From Candidatus Methylomirabilis sp. (lineage in GTDB: Bacteria > Methylomirabilota > Methylomirabilia > Methylomirabilales > Methylomirabilaceae): DNA of 43,681 nt. The DNA lies in the NCBI RefSeq assembly GCF_028716865.1, contig NZ_JAQUOY010000023.1:1-43681 (forward strand), written 5' to 3'. Below the pieces are notes generated by a model that worked only from the letters and a program-made list of their open reading frames with translations, was not told where the DNA came from and searched no databases. Below, piece after piece: positions 33,176-41,796 of the stretch (its first letter is position 1; the number at the start of each line of letters is the position of its first letter). The position numbers and the translations under genes were made by a program.

Positions 33176-34009
33176 TTACATAGCATCGATAAACTCCAAT
33201 GAAGGCACGGACGCGAGTTGCCCCTCCGCCTCCAACAACGTGAAAAACAGGTGAAGCCCCTGAAGATGCCGTGGAGTCAGGTCGAAGGAGAGACGCTCCT
33301 TCAGGTAGATCGCGCAGGTGTCCCGGTCCAGTTCAACCCGTTGGCAGACCGCCTCGCAGATCTCGTCAAGCCGAGCGAGGCTGTAGCGCTTGGAACTGAG
33401 CAGGGCGCGATAAAGTCGATGGGTTTCCTCCCGATGATCGCGATAAAAGTCCCGGCGGACCGCCCAGACGGCAAAGACAAACGGCAGACCCGTCAATTCC
33501 TTCCACCCCTGGCCAAGATCAAGAGTGAAGGGGAATTGCCCTTTCGCCCGAAGCGCCGGATCCCCGATCATCAAGACCCCAGCGACATCCTCCTGGGGCA
33601 AGTCGGTCGTCTCTGCCTCGACAGGTAGAAACCGAGGTCTCACCCCGAATATCTTCGCGAGCAGGAGCTTCACCAGAAAGACCGATGTAAGGGAATCCCT
33701 GCTCAGGCGGACCGGCTTCCCGTCGAGGTCGCCCGGCTTCACCCGACTTAAGAATAGGACACTTTCGGCCGGGCCATCCGAGCCGATCGCCAGGTTCGGG
33801 AGGATCAGATATCTGTCCGAATGATGCGCATACTCGATGGCGGAGATGACCGACAGATCGAGTTCCCCCGCCCGCAGCATACGGTTCAACTCGGCAGGCG
33901 TCCCGTCAACGATCCGGCATTCTGCCGGAATTGCGCCCTGCTCGATCCCGTAATAGACCGGCTCACAATTGATGTAGGCTACCCTGCCTAATGTGACTGT
34001 CGGTTGCAC
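33176..34009 (-). CDS. mqnA: Chorismate dehydratase (menaquinone biosynthesis, MqnA)
   Basis: 277 residues; MqnA makes 3-enolpyruvylbenzoate from chorismate, the first committed step of the futalosine menaquinone pathway. GRVAYINCEPVYYGIEQG and DGTPAELNRMLRAGELDLSV, then ISAIEYAHHSDRYLILPNLA and GDPALRAKGQFPFTLDLGQG match the family. It starts within the last 22 bases of the amidohydrolase gene, so the two are coupled. MqnC, MqnD and MqnE are not in the window. Confidence 0.9.
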   Translation of the reverse strand: MQPTVTLGRVAYINCEPVYYGIEQGAIPAECRIVDGTPAELNRMLRAGELDLSVISAIEYAHHSDRYLILPNLAIGSDGPAESVLFLSRVKPGDLDGKPVRLSRDSLTSVFLVKLLLAKIFGVRPRFLPVEAETTDLPQEDVAGVLMIGDPALRAKGQFPFTLDLGQGWKELTGLPFVFAVWAVRRDFYRDHREETHRLYRALLSSKRYSLARLDEICEAVCQRVELDRDTCAIYLKERLSFDLTPRHLQGLHLFFTLLEAEGQLASVPSLEFIDAM

Positions 34010-35271
34010 CCTGTTACACCCTCGCGTTGATACAGCATCTTACCTTCCACCATGCTCAAAACGACCGAGTCATCCGAGGCCTGGCTAAGGAGTGATCCAT
34101 ACGGGTCGGCATCGTCGAGGTGATCAATGGCCAGGGCAATGAGGTCCGCGCGCTTACCTGGCGCAAGCGACCCGATGGCCTCGGCCATCCCGAGTGCCGC
34201 GGCCCCGCCAAGCGTGGCCATAGTCACGAACTGCTGCGCTGTGACCGCCCCGCCATAGAGTCGGTGCGCAAAACGCATCTCGTCCCAGAGGCTCAGCGTG
34301 TCGTTGCTGGCCAGTGAATCGGTCCCCAGGCCGACCCGCAATGATGCCGCAAGGAATCTGGGTAGCGGCGCAATTCCCACTCCAAGGTTGTGATTGCTCC
34401 GAGGGCAGACGGCCAGCGCCACTGCCCGCTGTCTCAGTAACTGGAGGTCGGAGATCCCCACATGAACCAGGTGGACGGCCAGTAACCGCTCCGAGAGTAA
34501 GCCGGCCCGGTCGAGGAACGCAACCGGGCTTTCGCCACAGACTCGATGGGAGGGCGAATGCCGACCTACGGCGGGCAGCAGCGTAGTGGCAATCGGCCCG
34601 AGCCCCAACCCGATATACGTCACCTCCTCTGGAGATTCGGCCAAGTGCATGGTCACCGGGAGGCGTCGGCGCTGCAGCAGTTCGGCGCAGCGCAGTAAAA
34701 GCGGCTCGGACAGGCTGTACGGCGCGTGGGGCGACAGGCCGACCGACAACAGACTTCCACTCGCTTGAAGTTGAAGCGACCGAAGGGCCTTCTCGGCTGC
34801 GTCGAGCCGTTCTGTGGCCTGCTCAGGATCAAGTCCCAGGATCTCCTGAAAGATAATGCCCCTGAGCCCCGCTGCCTTGAGGGGGACTACACTACTGCCG
34901 GACGTCGTAATGTCGGCCACACAGGTTACGCCGCTTCGAAGCAGGACTGTTGCGCCCAGTCGAGCTGACGTGGCGAAGCACTCGGCATCCAACTCGGAGC
35001 GAAGATCGAGCAGAGCGGTGACCCATTCAGTGAACGATCTGCCGAAAGGAAGGCGGCCATGCAGCCCGGTCAGCTCCAGGTGGGTGTGAGCATTGACCAA
35101 GCCTGGAAGAAGGGCTACGCTCCCCAGATCGTCGTGAGGCTCTGTCGGGAAATCCCTGATCAGCGCGGACGCCTGACCCACGGCGCAGATGGCCCCATCG
35201 CGGATCAAGAGGCCGCCGTCTACAAGAGGAGGACCGGAAATCGGAAGGACAAGACGAGCAGTCAGGATCAC
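33988..35271 (-). CDS. mqnX: Amidohydrolase, probable aminodeoxyfutalosine deaminase (MqnX)
   Basis: 427-residue metal-dependent deaminase of the amidohydrolase superfamily. The metal site LLPGLVNAHTHLELTGLHGR, then VGLSPHAPYSLSEPLLLRCA, MHLAESPEEV, CPRSNHNLGVGIAPL and VGLGTDSLASNDTLSLWDEM are visible in order. In futalosine-pathway bacteria such enzymes deaminate 6-amino-6-deoxyfutalosine. Assignment as MqnX rests on the overlap with mqnA; 5-methylthioadenosine or S-adenosylhomocysteine deaminase is the main alternative. It is part of the yicC to mqnA operon. Confidence 0.78.
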   Translation of the reverse strand: MILTARLVLPISGPPLVDGGLLIRDGAICAVGQASALIRDFPTEPHDDLGSVALLPGLVNAHTHLELTGLHGRLPFGRSFTEWVTALLDLRSELDAECFATSARLGATVLLRSGVTCVADITTSGSSVVPLKAAGLRGIIFQEILGLDPEQATERLDAAEKALRSLQLQASGSLLSVGLSPHAPYSLSEPLLLRCAELLQRRRLPVTMHLAESPEEVTYIGLGLGPIATTLLPAVGRHSPSHRVCGESPVAFLDRAGLLSERLLAVHLVHVGISDLQLLRQRAVALAVCPRSNHNLGVGIAPLPRFLAASLRVGLGTDSLASNDTLSLWDEMRFAHRLYGGAVTAQQFVTMATLGGAAALGMAEAIGSLAPGKRADLIALAIDHLDDADPYGSLLSQASDDSVVLSMVEGKMLYQREGVTGCNRQSH

Positions 35272-35283
35272 GGCAGCCGCATG

Positions 35284-35895
35284 TCAGCTTTCAGATGATC
35301 GTTGGCGGCTGTGCGGGTGTCGCCTGACCGCCTCGGCCTGCTCCAGTTCCGGTGGAGTATTGACGTTCATGAATCCGAGGAGAGGAGGGTCTACCGCCCT
35401 GAGCGCCGGTTCCTCGATGATCTTGACCTTGACCTTCGGGAAGAACCGGACAATCTTCAGCGCGTGGGCGTCGATAGCCTCTTTAATGAACGGGAGGCAC
35501 GACCTGGCGTACACGGCATGCAGCGGCTGCAACTCGCCTCCCACACGTGGGACTACCACATCCCACCCTTCGGCCTCGCGGATCAAGAGCTTGATCAGGT
35601 CGGCGTTGAGGAAAGGCATGTCGCAGGCAACAAAAAAACACGCGGGGTGACTGGCAGCGCTCAGCCCTGTATAGATCCCGCCGAGCGAGCCGGAGTCGGG
35701 GATCAGGTCTGGGACAACCTTGACGCCGAGGTACGCATAGTTCGGAGGGTCATTGGCAATAATCAAGACCTCCGGGAAGAGCGCCTTCAGGCAATCTACC
35801 GTCGCCTCGATCAGCCGCCTGCCCCCGAAGTCGATAAAGGCCTTATTGAAGCCCATCCGCGAGGACTTGCCGCCCGCCAGCACAATACCCGTCAC
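35284..35895 (-). CDS. mobA: Molybdenum cofactor guanylyltransferase
   Basis: 203-residue nucleotidyltransferase. From GTG 35895: TGIVLAGGKSSRMGFNKAFI, the LAGGxSxRMGxxK signature, then VVPDLIPDSGSLGGIYTGLS and FFVACDMPFLNADLIKLLIR. It transfers GMP to molybdopterin to form the bis-MGD cofactor. The GTG lies two bases after the rpoZ stop; longer frames start in Arg-rich non-protein-like sequence, so the GTG is chosen. It is followed by mqnX. Confidence 0.88.
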   Translation of the reverse strand: MTGIVLAGGKSSRMGFNKAFIDFGGRRLIEATVDCLKALFPEVLIIANDPPNYAYLGVKVVPDLIPDSGSLGGIYTGLSAASHPACFFVACDMPFLNADLIKLLIREAEGWDVVVPRVGGELQPLHAVYARSCLPFIKEAIDAHALKIVRFFPKVKVKIIEEPALRAVDPPLLGFMNVNTPPELEQAEAVRRHPHSRQRSSES

Positions 35896-35897
35896 CT

Positions 35898-36344
35898 TCA
35901 GGCTTCGTCCTCTACTTCCGCCGGCTCTTCCAGGGCATCGAGATCGGTCACCTCTAATTTTTCTATCTCCTCGCCCGATTCGGCGAGAAGCTCCACCGGG
36001 GGTTCCTCTAACTCGGCCCCCTCCTTTTCCTCTTCTTCCTTCTCGACGATCTCCTCCTCGCCAAGGGTATCCCCAACGGAGAGGCTTCGGAACCAAGTCG
36101 CTCCGGCCTCCGGGCCAATCAGTTCCACTGCCCCCGTCCCCTCTACAGGCTTCATTTCATAAGCCAGCCTGCCGGCGCCTATTTCCTCCAGGGCGATATA
36201 CGTCGGCTTGTTACTCTTCGGGGCGATCAGGTGCTCGGCCCCGCGCATCAACTGTTTCGTGCGCTTGGCGGCGATGATCACCAGGCGATATTTGCTATCC
36301 ACGTGCGTCAGAAGTTGTTCCAAAGGGACAAGCGGCATATCCAA
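35898..36344 (-). CDS. rpoZ: RNA polymerase omega subunit with long acidic tail
   Basis: Omega helps assemble RNA polymerase by holding the beta' subunit. Residues 1-65 (LLTHVDSKYRLVIIAAKRTK then QLMRGAEHLI, and ALEEIGAGRLAYEM) match the core of omega. The usual length is about 70-110 residues; here 148, because residues from about 93 onward form a very acidic tail (EEEIVEKEEEEKEGAELEEP and on). It sits 13 bases after gmk and two bases before mobA, the standard gmk-rpoZ pairing. Confidence 0.87.
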   Translation of the reverse strand: MDMPLVPLEQLLTHVDSKYRLVIIAAKRTKQLMRGAEHLIAPKSNKPTYIALEEIGAGRLAYEMKPVEGTGAVELIGPEAGATWFRSLSVGDTLGEEEIVEKEEEEKEGAELEEPPVELLAESGEEIEKLEVTDLDALEEPAEVEDEA

Positions 36345-36357
36345 GATCCTCCCAGCC

Positions 36358-36966
36358 TCAGTCGATTCCCATATTCAGAAAGGAGAGATCTACTCGATCT
36401 CTTCGGGATCGCTCGGCAGTGATAATGCAGCAAAGCTGCTTGACGGCCTTTTCGAAGATATCGTTCACGACAATATACTGGTAATGCCGGTAGTGTTGCA
36501 GTTCCTCCCTGGCCATAGCCAGGCGACGGCGGATCTCCTCCTCTGAATCAGTCCGCCGCTGCCGGAGCCTGGTTTCCAACAGATCGAAGGTGGGGGGAAC
36601 GACAAACACAAACACCCCCGTTCGGTAGTCCTGTCTGAGCTTGGCCGCCCCCTGCGTGTCGATGTCAAGGATGACATCAAGACCTTCCGCGAACTGTTTC
36701 TCCAACAGCGGGCGGCTGGTGCCGTAGAGGTGACCATGTACGTGAGCCCACTCTGCGAATTCGTCCGCCTCGATCATCCTTCGGAAGGTGGGCTCGTTCA
36801 CGAAGTGATAGTCGCGCCCGTCCTGCTCGTCTGGCCGGGGCGCACGGGTTGTATACGAGACAGAGTGGACCAGACGGGGCAACCGCCGCGCGGCCTCCTG
36901 ACACAAGGAGGTCTTCCCACCCCCGGAGGGGGCCGACACAACCACCATCATCCGCTGCCGATTCAT
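36358..36966 (-). CDS. gmk: Guanylate kinase
   Basis: Phosphorylates GMP to GDP. 202 residues with P-loop [20 protein letters not shown], the GMP-binding [20 protein letters not shown], then [20 protein letters not shown] and the lid region [20 protein letters not shown]. Normal length. The start overlaps the remA stop by ATGA. Order yicC-remA-gmk-rpoZ is conserved in many bacteria. Confidence 0.95.
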   Translation of the reverse strand: MNRQRMMVVVSAPSGGGKTSLCQEAARRLPRLVHSVSYTTRAPRPDEQDGRDYHFVNEPTFRRMIEADEFAEWAHVHGHLYGTSRPLLEKQFAEGLDVILDIDTQGAAKLRQDYRTGVFVFVVPPTFDLLETRLRQRRTDSEEEIRRRLAMAREELQHYRHYQYIVVNDIFEKAVKQLCCIITAERSRRDRVDLSFLNMGID

Positions 36967-37244
36967 TCTGTTCGCGAGCCTTTACCCGACCGACCGGAAA
37001 GCACATCGGCCTCGAACCGCTGGGTGATCGTCTCGGTCTGGATGGCCGACAACACAACATGGTCGCTATCGGTCACGATGATCGACCGGGTGCGCCTGCC
37101 GTTGGTTGCGTCAACCAACTTGCCGGCCTGCTTGGCTTCGTCCTTCAACCGCTTCATTGGGGCCGAACCGGGATCGACGATGGCGATGATCCGGGCAACC
37201 GCCACCATATTTCCGAACCCTACGTTCAGCAGTTTCGCGGCCAA
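36963..37244 (-). CDS. remA: RemA-like (DUF370) regulatory protein
   Basis: 93-residue protein of the DUF370/RemA family. [20 protein letters not shown], then [20 protein letters not shown] and [20 protein letters not shown] are family hallmarks, with basic residues expected to bind DNA. RemA controls matrix and osmoprotection genes in Bacillus; in other phyla its role is unknown. It lies between yicC and gmk (15 bases from yicC). Confidence 0.9.
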   Translation of the reverse strand: MAAKLLNVGFGNMVAVARIIAIVDPGSAPMKRLKDEAKQAGKLVDATNGRRTRSIIVTDSDHVVLSAIQTETITQRFEADVLSGRSGKGSRTE

Positions 37245-37259
37245 GGCATTCGTCCTTTC

Positions 37260-38141
37260 TTACTCGACGTTCTGGACCTGCTCCCGGAGCTGTTCCAGGA
37301 TACTTTTTAATGTTATCACATCGTGCGAGGTCTTGGCATCGTTCGCCTTGGCGCCGATAGTGTTGACCTCGCGTTGCATCTCCTGCAACAGGAACTCCAT
37401 CCGTCGGCCGTGCGGACCCTGTTGTTGGATGAGATCCCGGAACTGTCGGAGATGGCTTGTGACTCGCGTGGTCTCTTCCGCGATATCCGAACGCTCAGCC
37501 AGGATGGCGACTTCCTGTTCAAGTCGGCCGGGATCGACCGATTTCCCCTCCAGCAGGCGCTGGAGCCGAAGCTCCAGACGATTCTTGTAGCTTTGCACGA
37601 CTTCCGGCGCGCGGGCGACGATCGTCGCCAAGGTGGCCTCGACCAGATCCAGGTGACCGAGCAGGTCGGCCTCGAGCGCCTTTCCCTCCTCCCGTCGCAT
37701 CTCGACGACGGCATTCATCGCTCCTTCAAGGGCAGTCCTGACCGCCACCCAATCAGCATCCCCCGCCCCCGATTCCTCGCCTTCCAGGTCAAAAAGGTCT
37801 GATCGGGAAAGTAGCAGTTCCAATGTTACCTCTCCTGTGAGACCGAGTTCCGACTGAAGCGTCTTGGCGGCATCAAGATACGCATGGGCCAGCGGCCGAT
37901 TGAGACGCAGCGTGCAGGACTGCTCACCCGTCAACTCCTCAAGCACCGTCACGTCAAACCGCCCTCGCGCGAAGCGTCCTTGCAGGGTCTTCAGGATCTG
38001 CAACTCCAGGGCGCTCAGCCGCTTTGGGAGCCGGGCACGAACATCGAGATAACGATGGTTGACCGACTGCAGTTCGCAGACGTATCGTTTTGAGGAGGTA
38101 GCGCACTCCCCTTGCCCGAACCCAGTCATACTGCTTAACAT
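37260..38141 (-). CDS. yicC: YicC-family endoribonuclease
   Basis: 293-residue protein of the YicC family, members of which cleave RNA. SSMTGFGQGECATSSKRYVC and ELQSVNHRYLDVRARLPKRL lead; RGRFDVTVLEEL follows and RDLIQQQGPHGRRMEFLLQE and REVNTIGAKANDAKTSHDVI end it, as in the family. The start at ATG 38141 is preferred over 38186, which adds 15 non-conserved residues; an ATG four codons later is possible. A sigma-70-like promoter lies about 100 bases upstream, so yicC is the first gene of the long operon. Confidence 0.92.
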   Translation of the reverse strand: MLSSMTGFGQGECATSSKRYVCELQSVNHRYLDVRARLPKRLSALELQILKTLQGRFARGRFDVTVLEELTGEQSCTLRLNRPLAHAYLDAAKTLQSELGLTGEVTLELLLSRSDLFDLEGEESGAGDADWVAVRTALEGAMNAVVEMRREEGKALEADLLGHLDLVEATLATIVARAPEVVQSYKNRLELRLQRLLEGKSVDPGRLEQEVAILAERSDIAEETTRVTSHLRQFRDLIQQQGPHGRRMEFLLQEMQREVNTIGAKANDAKTSHDVITLKSILEQLREQVQNVE

Positions 38142-38235
38142 CTCGTCACGGCCTCGGTAACGTTGGCATGAGGGTTGCCACAACACTGGATGGGTGAGCG
38201 CGAAGGGGTGCCGCGCGGGGATTTTTTATTATATT

Positions 38236-38264
38236 AATTTAGCCATAATCGGCAGTTCTGTCAA
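38236..38264 (-). promoter_or_regulatory. Promoter of the yicC-remA-gmk-rpoZ-mobA-mqn operon
   Basis: Perfect -35 TTGACA (38259-38264), 17-base spacer, and TAAATT (38236-38241) in an AT-rich stretch, about 95 bases before the yicC start. A TATAAT lies a few bases further downstream and may be an alternative -10 for another start. Confidence 0.6.
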
Positions 38265-38294
38265 ATCAAATTCTCGACCCTCCACTCTCCTTCC

Positions 38295-39935
38295 TCATGT
38301 CTGACCCTTGGCGTCCTCTTCGGACGAGGTCTCGCCTTCACCTCCATAGCCTCGCTCAACCAGGTGCCTTTCGATATCCTCTTTCGCAAAACCGATTCGT
38401 CGGGCCACTTTATCGGCATGGCTCACCCGTGAGATTCCCTCGATCAATCGATAAGTTGGGGAGCTATGGACAAATTCCGCCTGGCGATACAATCCAACGT
38501 CTCTTTTTTGAAACTGCTCCGCCAGCTCGTGATTGTGGGTGACCAGAATCGTATTGTTGCCGACTTGGTGAAATCCCCCGAGGATGGTGCGGGAGATTTC
38601 CAGTTTCTCTTGATAGGTGGTTCCCTCCGCCAGCTCATCCAGAATGACCAGGCTTTTGGGAGACGATGCGAAAAAGATGGCCTTCGTGCGCTGTAACTCC
38701 GTTCCGAATCTCCCCTCCCGGTCAGCCAGCGAGTTGCTTTCCGGAGCCTGATAGAAAATCCGATCAGCCACCGAGAGCTGCGCCGCCTCAGCGGGCACAT
38801 AGCAACCGATCTGCGCCAGCAGTTGCACCTGGGCAATGGTTTTGCAGAAGGCGGTTTTCCCGCCTCCATTTGGGCCGGTAATAAACGCCAATCGAGCCCC
38901 GTTCAGGTTGAGATCGTTGGGCACGTAGTCGGTATTCCCTTTCCCCAGGATAGGGTTTCTGACCGTTTTTAAGATCATCGCGTGCTGATCTGCATCAATG
39001 AGCGTCGGTAAAACGGTCGAACTTCCGAACGCTTTAGCATAACGATAAAAAGACAGCAGTTCATCGATCTGCCCTAACGCCTCTAGTGCCTGCTGAACAT
39101 CGCGGGAGTTTCGATAACCATCCCGCAAGGGATAGATGATACTGTCCCTGTCAAAACCCCCAACGATAGGTCCATACAACATAAATGAGGGAAGTAAAAA
39201 AACCAACACGACGGGCATTGCATGTTGGGAGATCCCGAAAGCGGGGGCGTAATGCAGCAGAAGACCCAGCGCAATCAAGAGCGTGACGATCAATCTTGGC
39301 TTGAAGAGGGTTGGTCTGAATTTGATAGCAGGGGTCAGGAGCCACTTTTCAGCCTTCGTCTTGATGGCCCTCTCCGTCAGGTAGGCAGGACCTTCCATCA
39401 AGGCATGCGATCGTGTGGAGCCAAACGCCTTGAGCGCGTCGAGACGCGCTCGAAGATAGGGGCTTTCAGGTGCGGGCAGAGCATGAGCACCCTTGGCGAG
39501 ATCGAGCATGAGCTTCGTCCCTTGCCGGTAGGTTTTATGCCCATACCCCCCTGTTTCCATTTTGTCCCGGGGATCCCCCAAGGTGCCGAGGAAGGTCCCA
39601 AACAGCAGACGGTAAAATTCCTCCTCCTGTTTCGCGGCATCCTGCACCAGTGCTTCGATCCGCGCTCGCAGATCAGCCTTCGAGCCCAGCTCCCGGAGCG
39701 CGTCCTGCTTGGCCGTGATGGCCTCGATCGAACTTAACGGGTGGGCCAAGGAGCGGTACAGCGTGGCTTGCCCGACGATGGTGCCGGCGCAATTGACGGC
39801 GTCAAAGAGTCGATCGACTTCGATCGTGTTGAACGTGCTCTCATCGAGCACGCCTTCACCAGTTTTCGCCGCCCTGGCCGAGCGAACGGACAGCTCCTTG
39901 CCGATGGCTGTCAGAAGAGGTTCATGCATTCGCAT
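38295..39935 (-). CDS. Membrane-embedded MutS-like ATPase
   Basis: 546-residue MutS-family protein without the mismatch-recognition domain. Residues 35-200 resemble the MutS core helices (FNTIEVDRLFDAVNCAGTIV and on). Two hydrophobic segments at about 215-232 and 240-258 look like a membrane hairpin inserted within the core. The ATPase follows: Walker A FITGPNGGGKTAFCKTIAQV at about 351, an MutS signature-like DREGRFGTELQRTKAIFFAS at about 405, Walker B SLVILDELAEGTTYQE at about 428, and the switch His in ILVTHNHELAEQF. It is not MutS1 or MutS2 (no Smr domain). Function unknown; no operon partner. Confidence 0.82.
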   Translation of the reverse strand: MRMHEPLLTAIGKELSVRSARAAKTGEGVLDESTFNTIEVDRLFDAVNCAGTIVGQATLYRSLAHPLSSIEAITAKQDALRELGSKADLRARIEALVQDAAKQEEEFYRLLFGTFLGTLGDPRDKMETGGYGHKTYRQGTKLMLDLAKGAHALPAPESPYLRARLDALKAFGSTRSHALMEGPAYLTERAIKTKAEKWLLTPAIKFRPTLFKPRLIVTLLIALGLLLHYAPAFGISQHAMPVVLVFLLPSFMLYGPIVGGFDRDSIIYPLRDGYRNSRDVQQALEALGQIDELLSFYRYAKAFGSSTVLPTLIDADQHAMILKTVRNPILGKGNTDYVPNDLNLNGARLAFITGPNGGGKTAFCKTIAQVQLLAQIGCYVPAEAAQLSVADRIFYQAPESNSLADREGRFGTELQRTKAIFFASSPKSLVILDELAEGTTYQEKLEISRTILGGFHQVGNNTILVTHNHELAEQFQKRDVGLYRQAEFVHSSPTYRLIEGISRVSHADKVARRIGFAKEDIERHLVERGYGGEGETSSEEDAKGQT

Positions 39936-40248
39936 ACTCCCATTGAGAAAGTCACCAGTAGTAGGGTAGCACCTCCTGCCCCCTGCTGGCTAGTCCTGTG
40001 GTGGCATCATTCTTGGCCATACACTCCCCTCCCCTCGACTTTTCCAGCCATCTGATCACGGTACGGGCGGCTCGCTGTCGGAAGACTGGAAAGGCCGACA
40101 CAGGTGCAGTGTCTCCCGTCGTCCGCATTCAGACAAATTTCTTGTTAAGTGCCGGAAAAGGTTATAGAGTTTGGGCTAGCCTCAAGAACGGCTGGTCGAA
40201 ATAGACTGGTCAGCTTCCATAATAGTTAGGCCCTGACGGATCATCACG
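39936..40248. other. Intergenic stretch without supported gene
   Basis: A divergent region of 313 bases between the MutS-like gene (minus) and the TIGR02391 gene (plus). No recognisable gene, clear promoter or repeat was seen. It marks the left border of the right-hand accessory island. Confidence 0.5.
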
Positions 40249-40968
40249 ATGACAGCGAAACTGTACGACCTTTCCGCGGAGGAAACCCAGTCCCTGCCGG
40301 TCGATCGACTCGCGATGCTGGTACTTGCTCATCTCGTGGAAACAAGGGAGTGGAATGAATACAACTTCCTGAACAGTGGCGTCAACCGGCGAGTACCAGA
40401 TCAAAGCCTGCGTTGCTGGGCTGAGGCGCTCAATTGGCTGATTTCTCAGAATGCGGTCGCTCGCAATACCCCCCGTCAGTCCAACCCCCAAGCGATTTTT
40501 GTCACGCGGCTCGGCCACCGAGTTCTTAGGGAAGGTAGCGAAACGCTTCGGGCAACAGCGCGGCTCGATGTCGACTTGCACAGCCGACTTACTAAGGTGC
40601 GCTCTCAATTTCTGATGGGTGAGTACGAACTCGCAGCTTTTGCGGCGATGAGAGAAGTAGAAATCCGAGTTCGTGAGCTTGCAAGAGCAGAATCGTCCCT
40701 TCTTGGCGTCAAATTGATGCGAAAGGTGTTCGGAGATGGAGGCGCGTTGGCCAATTCGGGTCTCGATGCTGGAGAACGGGTGGGAATAATGGAGTTGTTC
40801 GCCGGGGCGATCGGCACGTTCAAGAATCCACCGAGCCACAGGCAAGTGGACTACAGCAATCCAACGGAAGCATCAGAAGTTGTGCTGTTGGCCGACCTGC
40901 TAATGAGGCTGCTGGATCGATACTCCACAAGTGCGGACAGCACTGGTCCTGGTCAACACGGAGCCTAA
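40249..40968 (+). CDS. TIGR02391 (Ymh-like) family protein
   Basis: 239-residue protein. The C-terminal half, LDVDLHSRLTKVRSQFLMGE then YELAAFAAMREVEIRVRELA, followed by GIMELFAGAIGTFKNPPSHR, is the Hypoth_Ymh/TIGR02391 pattern, which is common in accessory and phage-defence contexts. The N-terminal 100 residues contain a winged-helix-like stretch (SLRCWAEALNWLISQNAVAR). The HR of PPSHR is a conserved family point, and the helical C-terminus resembles HEPN folds. Biochemical activity is unknown. It begins the island; about 105 bases separate it from the MntA gene. Confidence 0.78.
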   Translation: MTAKLYDLSAEETQSLPVDRLAMLVLAHLVETREWNEYNFLNSGVNRRVPDQSLRCWAEALNWLISQNAVARNTPRQSNPQAIFVTRLGHRVLREGSETLRATARLDVDLHSRLTKVRSQFLMGEYELAAFAAMREVEIRVRELARAESSLLGVKLMRKVFGDGGALANSGLDAGERVGIMELFAGAIGTFKNPPSHRQVDYSNPTEASEVVLLADLLMRLLDRYSTSADSTGPGQHGA

Positions 40969-41074
40969 CATGGCTTGCAACCGATAGCGGCTGGTGGGAT
41001 CCTGGATCGCCGCGCTGAAGCCTAACGTTGGCGGCTCGCAAGTAGCGAGGTATCATAGTCGAAAGAGGTGCGGC

Positions 41075-41383
41075 ATGGTTCGTGTGCTTGAGGACAAGCG
41101 TGAGGCAATCGCGGAGGCGTGCGCTCGTTTTGGCGTGGCGCGCCTCGATGCCTTCGGTTCCGCGCTGCGGGACGACTTCCGTTTAGGCGAGAGCGACGTG
41201 GACCTCCTGGTCGAATTTCGCCCTATGGATCCGTTTGCGCTCGTAGATGCGTACTTCGGGCTCCTTGATGAACTCCGAGAAATCCTTACCACCGATGTCG
41301 ATCTCGTCATGAGCGATGCGATCAAAAACCGCTACATCGCGGCGAACGTCGAACGCACCAAACAGGCTTTGTATGCAGCGTGA
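41075..41383 (+). CDS. mntA: MntA-like antitoxin nucleotidyltransferase
   Basis: 102-residue minimal nucleotidyltransferase. The signature FGSALRDDFRLGESDVDLLV gives the GS...DxD motif, with 11 residues between GS and the first Asp rather than the usual ten, and the third Asp is in TTDVDLVM. MntA antitoxins add AMP units to the partner HepT toxin to silence it. GAAAGAGG precedes the ATG at 41075. The end overlaps the partner gene by 11 bases. Confidence 0.87.
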   Translation: MVRVLEDKREAIAEACARFGVARLDAFGSALRDDFRLGESDVDLLVEFRPMDPFALVDAYFGLLDELREILTTDVDLVMSDAIKNRYIAANVERTKQALYAA

Positions 41384-41732
41384 GATCCGCGCCTACCTAC
41401 TCGATATCATTGAGGCCTGCGATGCAATCGTCTCTGCCACGCACGACCTGGACTTAGACGCATACCGCGGGAATCGCCTCATTCGCTCGTCGGTAGAGCG
41501 CGAGTTCATCACCATCGGCGAGGCTATCGGCGCCATGTCACGCCTCCACCCGGAGTTGTTCGATCAGATATCTCAAGCGCGGCGAATCGTCGACTTTCGC
41601 AATCAGCTAACGCACGGGTACGCGACGGTCAACGACACCATCGTGTGGGGAATCGCGATCCGTGACGTTCCGGCGCTTCGGCATGAGTGCGAAAGACTCA
41701 TGGCCGAGATGGGAAATCAGGAGGCGAAGTAG
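41373..41732 (+). CDS. hepT: HepT-like HEPN ribonuclease toxin
   Basis: 119-residue HEPN (DUF86) protein, a type VII toxin expected to cleave RNA as a dimer. The four-helix layout ends in VDFRNQLTHGYATVNDTIVW, which includes RX4HXY (RNQLTHGY): the Arg and His are the RNase site, and the Tyr is the residue AMPylated by MntA in characterised pairs. The start MQREIRAYLLDIIEACDAIV overlaps the mntA end, so the pair is translationally coupled. An upstream start at 41316 lies inside mntA and is rejected. Confidence 0.9.
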   Translation: MQREIRAYLLDIIEACDAIVSATHDLDLDAYRGNRLIRSSVEREFITIGEAIGAMSRLHPELFDQISQARRIVDFRNQLTHGYATVNDTIVWGIAIRDVPALRHECERLMAEMGNQEAK

Positions 41733-41796
41733 ACTAACCAGGATATGGAGGCCACGCGGGCAAGCCACGCGCCTCTCCCTGATCGGACGACAGCAA

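Noticed and set aside
35900-36096. N-terminal extension of the mobA frame up to 36096
   Set aside because: It is Arg/Gly-rich, overlaps rpoZ in another frame, and the family begins at the GTG at 35895.
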